A DNA stretch of 64,000 nucleotides, from assembly GCA_016292785.1 (NCBI GenBank), contig JAEDFL010000002.1:1-64000 (forward strand). The letters are read 5' to 3'. A program made the translations under genes and the position numbers. This stretch comes from Clostridiaceae bacterium (GTDB lineage: Bacteria > Bacillota > Clostridia > Oscillospirales > Acutalibacteraceae). This document shows positions 40,338-47,986 of this stretch, in pieces. The notes under the pieces were generated by a model. The model was given only the letters and a program-made list of their open reading frames with translations. It was not told the DNA's origin and did not search any database. Every line of letters starts with the position of its first letter. The first letter of the stretch is position 1.

Positions 40338-41507
40338 TTACACAAAACTGTGTTCTGCTTTTATTACGGTAAAATAGCTGTTGTTCACCTCGGATATTTT
40401 TCGGCTTATTTCGGTAATGATCTCATGTGGAGAATCTTTGAATCCGTAGGGTATTACAACGTCAAAAATCAGGTTGGTGTGCATAGGTCCGTCAACAACT
40501 CTGAAATCGTGAATTGACAGCTCCTCGCTTATTCCCTTAACTACCCTCAGCGTCAGCTCTTTAAGCTCAGTCACTCTTTCATTGTTTACCTCAAGAGGAT
40601 CATAGTGAACTGTAAGCTCAATCCCCATCTCTGCTCCGACCTCTTTTTCAATATTGTCGATAATGTTGTGACCTATCATAACGTCAAGATCGGAGGGCAT
40701 CTCAACGTGCACCGTTGCAAATACCTGCCCCGGACCGTAGCTGTGAACGATGAGGTCATGAATACCGCTTACATGGTCATAGGAGAGGATTTTATTTTCG
40801 ATTTCATCAACAAATTCCTTTGTCGGCGGTGTGCCGATAAGAGTGTTGAGCGTGCCCTTGAAGATGTCGAAGCCGGCTTTCAGAACGAAGCAGGCAACAA
40901 TAATTCCGAGCCAGCCGTCGATGTGAAGCGACGGGAAGAATTTTGAGATAATGAGTGCTATCAGAGTGACGCTCGTTGCCGCAATGTCGCTGAGGCTGTC
41001 GGCAACAACCGCACTCATGGCAGGGGAGTCGATTCTTTTACCGAGATTTTTGTTGAAGAATGCAAGCCAGAGCTTGCCGAGAATTGAAACACCGATGATT
41101 ATTGCGCCTACAAGATTGAAGCGCACGTCCTCGGGCGAACGGATTTTCTGAACGGACTGTATTGCAAGCTCCACACCCATAAACAGAATGATAAAGGAAA
41201 CTATCATTGCCGTTATGTATTCGATTCTGCCGTGACCGAAGGGATGATCTCTGTCGGCGGGCTTTCCTGCCATCTTGAAGCCGAAAACCGTTACGGCGGA
41301 CGAGCCTGCGTCCGAAAGGTTATTTACGGCGTCCGCCGTGATTGCAATACTTCCCGTTACCGAGCCGACAAAAAACTTCATCAGGCACAAAAGGACGTTG
41401 AGCGCAATGCCGACGCAGCCGCTGAGTATTCCGTATTTTGTGCGAACCTTTGGATCACCCGTATTATTATGATCCTTAATAAAAACTTTAAGTATGAGGT
41501 CTGTCAT
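40338..41507 (-). CDS. Cation diffusion facilitator transporter
   Basis: A 389-residue CDF protein. Six membrane helices occupy about residues 28-225; helix 2 has DAVNNLSDAGSS and helix 5 has VADSLSDIAATS, supplying the Asp residues of the metal site, and RDHPFGHGRIEYI is the family signature between helices 2 and 3. The C-terminal metal-binding cytoplasmic domain follows, with about 80 further residues. It exports Zn2+, Mn2+, Fe2+ or Co2+ by exchange with H+. The ATG directly abuts the MscS stop codon, so they are co-expressed. The metal cannot be decided by eye. Confidence 0.92.
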   Translation of the reverse strand: MTDLILKVFIKDHNNTGDPKVRTKYGILSGCVGIALNVLLCLMKFFVGSVTGSIAITADAVNNLSDAGSSAVTVFGFKMAGKPADRDHPFGHGRIEYITAMIVSFIILFMGVELAIQSVQKIRSPEDVRFNLVGAIIIGVSILGKLWLAFFNKNLGKRIDSPAMSAVVADSLSDIAATSVTLIALIISKFFPSLHIDGWLGIIVACFVLKAGFDIFKGTLNTLIGTPPTKEFVDEIENKILSYDHVSGIHDLIVHSYGPGQVFATVHVEMPSDLDVMIGHNIIDNIEKEVGAEMGIELTVHYDPLEVNNERVTELKELTLRVVKGISEELSIHDFRVVDGPMHTNLIFDVVIPYGFKDSPHEIITEISRKISEVNNSYFTVIKAEHSFV

Positions 41508-42347
41508 TTAATCACTCTCTTTATTTATCATATGCACGTCAAGCTGATCGTATGGAATATGTATTCCGTTTTTGTCAAAAGCCTTCTTGACCTTTTCCTG
41601 CATGCTAAAAAAAGCAGGCCAGTAATCTTCGCTTTTACACCAGACGAAGCAGGCAATGTCAACTCCGCTTGAGCCGTGATTGTATACGCCGACGGTGTAC
41701 TCAGGCTCCTTGAGCAGAAGCGGCTCGTTTTCCACAACCTTTGCAAGCACCTTCTTGACCTTTTCAATATCGTCGTCATAGCTGACGGTGTAGGTGAGGT
41801 CGAGCCTGATCTTGTCCCTTGCCGTGTAGTTGACAAGCGTTGAGGTTGTAATGGTCTGATTCGGAACGACGATAAGCTTGTTGTCGTTTGTCACAAGTGT
41901 GGTGTACATGAAACGGATTTCACGCACCTTGCCCTTGACATTGCCGATCTCAACAAAATCTCCGCTCTTGAAAGGCTTGTTGAAAAGTATCTGCACTCCG
42001 CTTGCAAGCTGAGAAATGCTGTTTTGAAGTCCGAGACCTGCCGTAATTCCTGCCGCTCCGAGGGCGGTTATAAAGGCATTGACGTGGACTCCGATCTGTT
42101 CAAGTGCAATTACGGAAACAATGATTCTCAGAAAGATGACCGTAGACCGCTTTACGAAACGGTACATCGACTTATCGACATTTTTGCTTTCAAGTATCTT
42201 TACAATTATATCTCCGGCAAGCTTAGCCAGCCAGAAGCCGATCACCATAACAAGGATAAATGAAATAAGCTTAGGCATGGCGGCCGCCAGCTTTTCCGGA
42301 AAATTTTCAAATGTCCATTGTTTTATATTGTTTATTAAAGCATCCAT
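41508..42347 (-). CDS. Small-conductance mechanosensitive channel (MscS)
   Basis: About 279 residues: three membrane helices (about 20-110) with the pore helix VNAFITALGAAGITAGLGLQNSISQLASG, rich in Gly and Ala, followed by the beta domain FKSGDFVEIGNVKGKVREIRFMYTTL and the alpha/beta vestibule. It opens under membrane tension to relieve osmotic shock. The frame is open from 42428, but ATG 42347 has GGAGGA upstream and begins a normal N-terminus. The stop abuts the CDF start, a two-gene operon. Confidence 0.92.
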   Translation of the reverse strand: MDALINNIKQWTFENFPEKLAAAMPKLISFILVMVIGFWLAKLAGDIIVKILESKNVDKSMYRFVKRSTVIFLRIIVSVIALEQIGVHVNAFITALGAAGITAGLGLQNSISQLASGVQILFNKPFKSGDFVEIGNVKGKVREIRFMYTTLVTNDNKLIVVPNQTITTSTLVNYTARDKIRLDLTYTVSYDDDIEKVKKVLAKVVENEPLLLKEPEYTVGVYNHGSSGVDIACFVWCKSEDYWPAFFSMQEKVKKAFDKNGIHIPYDQLDVHMINKESD

Positions 42348-42390
42348 ATTTTTCCTCCAAATTAAAAATCTATGCGGAAATACAACAGCA

Positions 42391-42416
42391 ATCCCGCACA
42401 CGGTGTGATGCGGGAT
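42391..42416. terminator. Weak hairpin between FHA and mscS genes
   Basis: ATCCCGCA-CACGGTGTG-ATGCGGGAT, an 8- to 9-bp stem 17 bp after the FHA stop. The T tract is poor, so it may terminate only in part. Confidence 0.5.
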
Positions 42417-42432
42417 CGGAAAAGACATCTTT

Positions 42433-42825
42433 TTATTTTATCCTGAATTGCAGGGCAATTCCTCCGAAGCTGACAATATCGCCGTCGTTGACAACAGTCG
42501 GTTCCTGTATGCGCTTGTTTTTAATAAATGTGCCGGCGCTTGAATGTGTGTCGGTGATAATCCAGCCTTTTTTATGCTTTGAAATAACTGCGTGAAAACG
42601 TGAAACGGAGGAGTAGTTGAGCACAATATCACAGGCCCCGCTTCGTCCGATCGAGGTTTCCCAGCTCGTAATTGTATATTCCTTACCTGTCTGCTCATCG
42701 TAAAAATATGCGGGCGTGACCTTAGGCGCACGGCTCGAAAGCAGGTGCTTCACACAGTAAACAACGATGACGATGCACAGGGCAGGAATAAGATATCTGT
42801 AAATTTCATTTATCAGCTCTTTCAT
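42433..42825 (-). CDS. Membrane-anchored FHA-domain protein
   Basis: A 130-residue protein with one N-terminal helix (YLIPALCIVIVVYCVKHLL, about 9-27) and a cytoplasmic FHA domain (about 45-128): TSIGRSGACDIVLNYSSVSRFHAVI and THSSAGTFIKNKRI hold the Gly-Arg, Ser-x-x-His and Asn-Gly-like phosphothreonine-binding residues. It would bind proteins phosphorylated by a Ser/Thr kinase, often in cell-wall or division control. GGGTGG precedes ATG 42825; the upstream frame extension to 42870 runs into the promoter. A consensus promoter lies 28 bp upstream. Confidence 0.88.
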   Translation of the reverse strand: MKELINEIYRYLIPALCIVIVVYCVKHLLSSRAPKVTPAYFYDEQTGKEYTITSWETSIGRSGACDIVLNYSSVSRFHAVISKHKKGWIITDTHSSAGTFIKNKRIQEPTVVNDGDIVSFGGIALQFRIK

Positions 42826-42852
42826 TGAACCACCCTTACAATCTATACCGTA

Positions 42853-42881
42853 ATTATAAGGTTTGCACAAAAAATTGTCAA
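42853..42881 (-). promoter_or_regulatory. Promoter of FHA gene
   Basis: Minus strand TTGACA (42881-42876), 17-bp spacer, TATAAT (42858-42853), a perfect consensus. Confidence 0.88.
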
Positions 42882-42892
42882 CATTTTTTTCC

Positions 42893-42920
42893 TTGAATAT
42901 TGAGTTTCTTATGATATAAT
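42893..42920 (+). promoter_or_regulatory. Promoter of secreted phosphatase gene
   Basis: TTGAAT (42893-42898), 16-bp spacer, TATAAT (42915-42920), 24 bp before the ATG and back-to-back with the FHA promoter, only 11 bp between the two -35 boxes. Confidence 0.78.
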
Positions 42921-42944
42921 ATTCAAAACGGAGGTGTTTTTATA

Positions 42945-44243
42945 ATGAAAAAGACGCAAAGAATTATTGCTGTTCTTTTGACTCTTGCAATGGTTATCGG
43001 TTTGTTTACCTTTACGACCGGAGCATTGGAGTCTCAGGAGGAGTGGATAGAGAAAAACTGGTCCGAGCTTGTTGAATCAAAGGGCTCAATTCTTTTGACT
43101 CCGGGCGAGGACAACTCGAAAATGAATTTCTCATGGCAGTCGTCATTCAAAAACTTAAAGGCTGAAATTGAAATCGGCACAAATCAGGATTTGAGCGACG
43201 CACAAAAACTCAAGGTCAGGAGCAGATTTTATCTTCTCTGCTTTGAGTTTACCCATGAGGCAACCGCATCCGATTTGGAGGCAAACACTACATACTATTA
43301 CAGATACTATGCCGACAAGGCGTGGAGCGAGGTCTATTCTTTCACAACGGGTACATCCGACAGCACAAGGGTGCTTATGCTGTCCGACGGACAGATAGGA
43401 CGTTACCGCAAGGGAACTGATGAAGAAATTCTTCAGCACGACACCTACGGCTGGTACAAGACTCTTGAGCTTGCCGAGTCAAAGGGCGGAATCAACTTCA
43501 TCATTTCAACGGGCGATCAGGTTGAGGATTCATATTCCGAAAAACAGTATTCGCTTATGGAGTCCGCTCCTCAGCTCCGCAGCTATCCTATTGCCGCCTG
43601 TGTAGGCAATCACGAATTTTATACATCCAATTACAGCGCACACTACAACAATCCGAACAGAAAGACCGTTGTTCCTTTCAAGGATCCTGCCGGAAACGGA
43701 TATTATTTCCTTTACAACGATGTTCTTTTTATCGTGCTTGACTCGAACGTTATCGTTCCGTCAACCCACAGAAAGATAATCAAGGCGGCTTGTGAGGCAT
43801 ATCCCGACGCCAAGTGGAGGGTTGTTTCCATGCACCACAGCCCGTACGATGCAAATGCGGCCGAGTATTTCGCAAGCAAGCTCACAAGGTCAACGATTAC
43901 TCCGTTCTTCGATGAGTTCGGAATCGACCTTTGCGTAAGCGGACACGATCATTACTACTCACGTTCTTATATTGTAAAGAACAACAAGGTGACCGATGAC
44001 GTTATCTGCGGCGACACATACACCAATCCTAACGGTACTCTTTATATCAGCATCAGCACCGCTTCCGGCTGCAATTACAGCGGAATAGACAGGGACAAGA
44101 TCGGCGCAGAATGTGACGTATGGCTCCAGAACGAGAAGCCTTCGTATTCGCTTCTTGATATTTCTTCGGATACGCTTACCTTTACCACATATGAAACAGA
44201 TACCGACTCGGTTGTAGACACGGTTTCTATTGTAAAAGATTAA
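42945..44243 (+). CDS. Secreted purple-acid-phosphatase-like metallophosphoesterase
   Basis: A 432-residue protein with a signal peptide (MKKTQRIIAVLLTLAMVIGLF, cleavage near residue 27). An N-terminal fibronectin-like domain (about 45-125, ending TYYYRYYADKAWSEVYSFTTG) precedes a calcineurin-like phosphoesterase with SDGQIG, STGDQVED, VGNHEFYT, MHHSPYD and SGHDHYYSRSY, the purple acid phosphatase order; the first Asp motif is SDGQ. It probably frees phosphate from organic esters outside the cell. A related cytoplasmic-looking copy lies at 45140-46768. GGAGGT precedes the ATG. Confidence 0.88.
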   Translation: MKKTQRIIAVLLTLAMVIGLFTFTTGALESQEEWIEKNWSELVESKGSILLTPGEDNSKMNFSWQSSFKNLKAEIEIGTNQDLSDAQKLKVRSRFYLLCFEFTHEATASDLEANTTYYYRYYADKAWSEVYSFTTGTSDSTRVLMLSDGQIGRYRKGTDEEILQHDTYGWYKTLELAESKGGINFIISTGDQVEDSYSEKQYSLMESAPQLRSYPIAACVGNHEFYTSNYSAHYNNPNRKTVVPFKDPAGNGYYFLYNDVLFIVLDSNVIVPSTHRKIIKAACEAYPDAKWRVVSMHHSPYDANAAEYFASKLTRSTITPFFDEFGIDLCVSGHDHYYSRSYIVKNNKVTDDVICGDTYTNPNGTLYISISTASGCNYSGIDRDKIGAECDVWLQNEKPSYSLLDISSDTLTFTTYETDTDSVVDTVSIVKD

Positions 44244-44259
44244 AATCAGAATAAAAAAT

Positions 44260-44471
44260 GGGGCTGTCGCAATAAGATGAAGAAGCCGTTTTCTTCCGAT
44301 GACAGGCGTATGTGTATACGTCAAATCGGAAAAAACGGCTAAAAAGAAACATATATTTTCTTATTTTGTTCTAAATAAGAAAACAGAAGACTTGTATCGG
44401 TATTAAAAGCCAATACAAGTCTTTTGATTTAATAATTGTTTCTTTTGTTCTTCGCTTAGTGAGACAGTTCC
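44260..44471. repeat. Hairpin-rich MITE-like element, 212 bp
   Basis: Its ends GGGGCTGTCGCAATAAG (44260-44276) and CTTAGTGAGACAGTTCC (44455-44471) are inverted copies matching at 13 of 17 positions. Between them are three strong hairpins: a long one at 44284-44340 (AGCCGTTTT-TTCCGAT / ATCGGAA-AAACGGCT), a perfect 11-bp stem TTTTCTTATTT / AAATAAGAAAA (44356-44383), and AAGACTTGTAT / ATACAAGTCTT (44387-44423). No target duplication is evident. It fills the gap between two convergent genes and may end both transcripts. The IS origin is an inference. Confidence 0.55.
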
Positions 44472-44472
44472 T

Positions 44473-44721
44473 TTATACGGTTTTAGCAATTTTTTTCGCA
44501 CACTCACGGCATATTTTCTGACCGTTATACTCAACAAGCTCCTCCGAGCTGTGACAAAAAATACAAGACGGAATGTATTTTTTGATTACTATTTCGTTTC
44601 CTCTTGCAAGTATTTCGACCTTGCTTCCTTCTCCCATGATATCGAGCTCTTTCCTGATTTCAATCGGAAGTACGATTCTTCCTGCAATATCGACACTTCT
44701 GACTATTCCGACACTTTTCAT
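44473..44721 (-). CDS. AbrB/SpoVT-type transition regulator with Zn-ribbon tail
   Basis: An 82-residue protein. MKSVGIVRSVDIAGRIVLPIEIRKELDI is a swapped-hairpin AbrB DNA-binding domain close to Bacillus AbrB. After residue 50 the usual AbrB tail is replaced by CIFCHSSEELVEYNGQKICREC, two CxxC pairs that look like a small zinc ribbon. Such regulators control transition-state and sporulation-linked genes. Its stop codon abuts the hairpin-rich element. A consensus promoter and AAAGGAG site precede it. The targets are unknown; the neighbouring small peptide gene is a candidate. Confidence 0.9.
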   Translation of the reverse strand: MKSVGIVRSVDIAGRIVLPIEIRKELDIMGEGSKVEILARGNEIVIKKYIPSCIFCHSSEELVEYNGQKICRECAKKIAKTV

Positions 44722-44779
44722 ACTTCGACTCCTTTATTGATTATCCGACCGCAACAAACAGAATTTCCTTATTAACAAT

Positions 44780-44808
44780 ATAATACCACTTTATACCAAG
44801 GTAGTCAA
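44780..44808 (-). promoter_or_regulatory. Promoter of AbrB-type regulator
   Basis: Minus strand TTGACT (44808-44803), 17-bp spacer, TATTAT (44785-44780). Confidence 0.75.
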
Positions 44809-44821
44809 CACATTATTAAAA

Positions 44822-44850
44822 AAAAGCAACCGCCGAAGCGGTTGCCTTTT
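44822..44850 (-). terminator. Terminator after 46-aa peptide gene
   Basis: Minus strand GCAACCGC-TTCG-GCGGTTGC followed by seven or more T residues: an 8-bp GC-rich stem with a tetraloop 21 bp after the stop. Confidence 0.92.
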
Positions 44851-44870
44851 CCCTTATAAAATAAAGAAGA

Positions 44871-45011
44871 TTAGCCCTTAGCAACAAGGCCCATAACGAG
44901 CTCAATGATCTTATTAAGGATAGCCTGGAAATCAATCTTTGTAATGAGATCGGTTACCTTATCCATAATAGCGTTGATGTCAATAGCGCCGAGAATTGCA
45001 GAAAGATCCAT
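44871..45011 (-). CDS. 46-aa amphipathic peptide with internal duplication
   Basis: A 46-residue frame with AAAGGAG well spaced before ATG 45011, its own promoter and its own strong terminator, so it is a real monocistronic gene. It has no signal peptide. Two 15-residue units line up: AIDINAIMDKVTDLI (9-23) and KIDFQAILNKIIELV (25-39), sharing I-D-x-x-A-I-x-x-K and the final hydrophobics. Helical-wheel spacing of Ile/Leu/Val against Asp/Lys/Glu predicts an amphipathic helical hairpin, net charge about -2. This resembles beta-type phenol-soluble modulins or leaderless bacteriocins in form only. I recognise no family. Confidence 0.8.
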   Translation of the reverse strand: MDLSAILGAIDINAIMDKVTDLITKIDFQAILNKIIELVMGLVAKG

Positions 45012-45066
45012 TATTGGTTACTCCTTTCCTTATATTTTTGGTAACAGCAAACTGTTATCTATGATT

Positions 45067-45095
45067 ATATTATCATACTTCGGCTGTAATGTCAA
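45067..45095 (-). promoter_or_regulatory. Promoter of 46-aa peptide gene
   Basis: Minus strand TTGACA (45095-45090), 17-bp spacer, TAATAT (45072-45067); a TATAAT overlaps 3 bp further on. Leader about 50 nt with no obvious riboswitch. Confidence 0.78.
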
Positions 45096-45139
45096 GTTTT
45101 ACAAATGCAATGTTTGGACAAAAGCTCATTATTGAATGT

Positions 45140-46768
45140 TTACAGTTGTTCCGGAACAGGCTTGTCCTCAAGCTCATGCTCAAATGAGAGCAGGTTGTTA
45201 CGCTCAAAAAAGCTGTATCTCATTCCGAATGCTTTGCAAATTCCGTCGGCAGGAACATAGAGCTGACCTCTCTGAAGCCGCTTAACTTCGGACGGCATTT
45301 CAAAACTGCCGCTTTCGGTAATTACGGTTCTGCTGTTTTCGGTAAATGTCGCCTTGTGGCGGAAAGCCGACACGGTGACAGCGCCCTTGCTCATTTCAAC
45401 GTCAAAGCCCGTGTATCGGAACATTACGGCAACAGGCACATACCATAATCCGTCAATTTCTTCACAGGTGAGAGTTCTCATACAAAGTCCGAGATCGGCG
45501 CCCTTGAACATCAGCCTTGTTGTCCTGAAAACAGGGGCAAGAGCGATGGGATATATAGTGTCGTTTTCCTTGTCGATAACACACTGATCGACCGCCTTGT
45601 CACCCTCAAGGTAGGAGGTAAGAGTCAGTTTCTTGCCCTGAACCCTTGCAACAGTATACATCGAAAGCTCCTCCTCATGGGGATAGTATGCACAGTTCCA
45701 AAGCTTCGGTGTAACAAGCATATTGGAAGGATTTCGGTGACCGCTTCCCATATTGTAAAACACCGTTCCCTCGGAAGGTCTGTCCCAAAGATTGTCGCCC
45801 CGTCTGGGGTAGCTTCGGGAGAAGCAATGCTCGTGTCCGCTGAAAACAACATCAAATTTTTCCATTCCCTCCCGGAGCATCGGATAAGAGTCCTCGCAGG
45901 AGAGGCTGGAGCCTTGATAGCAGATAGGGAAGTGGTGCGAGCCGAATTTCCACGTCTTGTCGGTTTTCGCCGTGTCCTCGATAAGCCATTCGTTGACATA
46001 TTCCGGACCGCTTAATCCTATTGCACAGAAATGTGCGTTGCCGTAGTCAAAGGAATAGTTAGCGGTTTTCCAGTCCTCGGGACCGTTATCGGGATACGAT
46101 CCGCCGAACTGCTTGCCGAAGTATTCGACCTTTTCGGAATAATATTTGTTTTCGAGGGTGAAATAATTTCCGAATCCCATATCGTCGTGATTGCCGACAG
46201 ACATCATAAACGGAATATGCTCGATTATACCTTTCATACCGTCGAGAAGACCTGTCCACTGAATATCGGTCTGTCCGCAGTTTGTGTTATCGCCCGCAGT
46301 GAGAATAAAGCGCACATCGGGGTGCAGTCTGAGAGCTTCCCGGACAATCTCGTTCAGGACGGAATAATCGGCAGGAGGTTCCGCACCGCCGCCCTGAGTG
46401 TCCGAAAGGCAAAGAAACTCAAAGCTCTCAAGGTCGTTTTCCGCTGTTTTGAAATCATATATTTCACTTCTGAAATTATCGTTTCCGCAGGTATATTCGT
46501 ATTCCTCGCCCGGCTCAAGGGCTTTGATATGTGCCCAAAATATATTGCTGCTGTCCATATCGGAGTCAAAGCGTCCCATGTCCGCATCTGTTCTGAGCCA
46601 ATCTTTTTCACCCTTTTTTCTGTAAAGAGCATAGCCGCTTTCAATATCGGTGCAGGCTCTCCATGTGACCGTCATGCTTGTCCTTGCATCACCGTTTATC
46701 GTCAGCATTATGTGATCGGGATTATTCTGTGATCCTCTGATTTTTTTCCATTCTTCCTTTGTAATCAT
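45140..46768 (-). CDS. Purple-acid-phosphatase-like protein with C-terminal stalk-type domain
   Basis: A 542-residue protein with no signal peptide. Residues about 18-110 are a fibronectin-like domain; the phosphoesterase core (about 115-390) has LSDTQGGG, TAGDNTNCGQ, VGNHDDMG, SHHFPICY and SGHEHCFSRSYP. The C-terminal 150 residues (TLTCEEIDGLWYVPVAVMFRYTGFDVE, QLYVPADGICKAFGMRY) resemble the copper-amine-oxidase N-domain/stalk repeats that often attach to surface proteins. Lack of a signal peptide with such a domain is odd. GGAGGT precedes the ATG. It is a distant relative of the secreted enzyme at 42945. Likely releases phosphate from an unknown ester. Confidence 0.82.
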   Translation of the reverse strand: MITKEEWKKIRGSQNNPDHIMLTINGDARTSMTVTWRACTDIESGYALYRKKGEKDWLRTDADMGRFDSDMDSSNIFWAHIKALEPGEEYEYTCGNDNFRSEIYDFKTAENDLESFEFLCLSDTQGGGAEPPADYSVLNEIVREALRLHPDVRFILTAGDNTNCGQTDIQWTGLLDGMKGIIEHIPFMMSVGNHDDMGFGNYFTLENKYYSEKVEYFGKQFGGSYPDNGPEDWKTANYSFDYGNAHFCAIGLSGPEYVNEWLIEDTAKTDKTWKFGSHHFPICYQGSSLSCEDSYPMLREGMEKFDVVFSGHEHCFSRSYPRRGDNLWDRPSEGTVFYNMGSGHRNPSNMLVTPKLWNCAYYPHEEELSMYTVARVQGKKLTLTSYLEGDKAVDQCVIDKENDTIYPIALAPVFRTTRLMFKGADLGLCMRTLTCEEIDGLWYVPVAVMFRYTGFDVEMSKGAVTVSAFRHKATFTENSRTVITESGSFEMPSEVKRLQRGQLYVPADGICKAFGMRYSFFERNNLLSFEHELEDKPVPEQL

Positions 46769-46828
46769 AACACACCTCCGATTTGAGGTAGATTATAACA
46801 TATTTTATACGTTGATTCAAGAAAACTG

Positions 46829-46857
46829 TTGTCAAATTAAAGCAAATAGATTATAAT
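46829..46857 (+). promoter_or_regulatory. Promoter of Thr/Lys-repeat protein gene
   Basis: TTGTCA (46829-46834), 17-bp spacer, TATAAT (46852-46857). Confidence 0.75.
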
Positions 46858-46897
46858 ATACACAGAGGGGAAAACGAAAAAAAGGAAGTGTATGATT

Positions 46898-47965
46898 ATG
46901 AAAAAAACAATAGTAATATGTGTTTCCGCCATTCTCTGCGTTGCGATGATGTGCGGATCGTTTATCTATGTCGGCAAGGACTTTAACGAAAGCATCAGCA
47001 AGCTTATTCCGTCTATCCTTGTTTCCTCAAGGTGGAATGAACAGCAGACCGAGCCTACAACAGCCGCACCCGTTACTGAGCCGACGAGCGAAGCTGCCAC
47101 CGAGGAAGAAACAACCGAGGCTCAGACTGAGGAGACAACGACAGCCGCCGATGCTCAGAGCACGACCGCTGTGAATAAGACAACGACCAAAAAGGCTACC
47201 ACAACAACCAAAAAGCCTGTAACGACCACTAAAAAGGTAACCACGACCAAGAAAACAACCACAACCACAAAAAAGGTCACTACAACCACAAAAAAGCAGA
47301 CCACTGCTCCCGCTAAGCTCACCACGGCACAGATCATAAACAATTACAATGCCGCAATCAACAAGGTAAGAAGCTCCAATGCAGGCTATACCAAGACGAG
47401 AAGCACAAAGCTTAATTCGCTTGATGCAGGTGCGCTCGGCAATATGAGCGTTGTTAAGGACGCTGTTTCGGGCTTCCTCGGAGTCGGTGATAAAACATAC
47501 ACAAACTCAAAGGGTAAGAACGAGTTTATGTCAGCCGCCGCACTCAAGTCTGCCGACGTCAAGAGCGCAAGCTACACTCTCAAAAACGGAAAATATACAT
47601 ATACTCTTGTACTTAACAACGGCTCAAGCTCAGCCGATTCAAGCAATAAAAAGAACAGCTCTCCCGTTGACAGAAGCGGTATCCTTGTCGGAACGGGGGA
47701 TAAAACCGCCTATGACCACAAGTGTGCGGAAAACCTCTATACCGCTATCAACAACACGGACGGTGCATCCGTAAAGTCGATATCCGAGAGTACCTCGAAT
47801 GTCAAGTGCGTAGCCGTTGTCAACGCTTCAAACGGCAGGCTTGAGAGCCTCAGCGTGTCGTTTGACTTTGCCGTAACGCTCACCAACACAAAATATGTCG
47901 TAACGATCAAGAGTGCGGGCGGAACAGCGTCAACGACAGTTAAGTATTCAAACTTTAAGTTCTGA
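46898..47965 (+). CDS. Membrane/secreted protein with Thr-Lys repeat stalk
   Basis: About 355 residues. An N-terminal hydrophobic segment (IVICVSAILCVAMMCGSFIYV) serves as signal or anchor. Residues about 50-90 are Thr/Glu/Ala-rich and about 92-145 consist of Thr runs separated by Lys-Lys pairs (TTTKK-type units), a likely extended wall-spanning stalk. The C-terminal 210 residues (QIINNYNAAINKVRSSNAGY, LGVGDKTYTNSKGKNEF, VVTIKSAGGTAS) are an unassigned extracellular domain. AGGAAG lies 9 nt before ATG 46898 and 3 nt before the ATG at 46892, so the inner start is preferred. Function unknown. Confidence 0.75.
   Translation: MKKTIVICVSAILCVAMMCGSFIYVGKDFNESISKLIPSILVSSRWNEQQTEPTTAAPVTEPTSEAATEEETTEAQTEETTTAADAQSTTAVNKTTTKKATTTTKKPVTTTKKVTTTKKTTTTTKKVTTTTKKQTTAPAKLTTAQIINNYNAAINKVRSSNAGYTKTRSTKLNSLDAGALGNMSVVKDAVSGFLGVGDKTYTNSKGKNEFMSAAALKSADVKSASYTLKNGKYTYTLVLNNGSSSADSSNKKNSSPVDRSGILVGTGDKTAYDHKCAENLYTAINNTDGASVKSISESTSNVKCVAVVNASNGRLESLSVSFDFAVTLTNTKYVVTIKSAGGTASTTVKYSNFKF
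47170..47315 (+). repeat. Thr/Lys-coding low-complexity repeat
   Basis: Imperfect ACnACnACnAAAAAG units encode the TTTKK stalk. Such tracts are prone to length change by slippage or recombination. Confidence 0.75.
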
Positions 47966-47986
47966 AAAACGATAGGAGACTGAATT

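Noticed and set aside
47170..47315. CRISPR-like short repeat array
   Set aside because: Units are contiguous triplet-based Thr/Lys codons within one reading frame, with no spacers.
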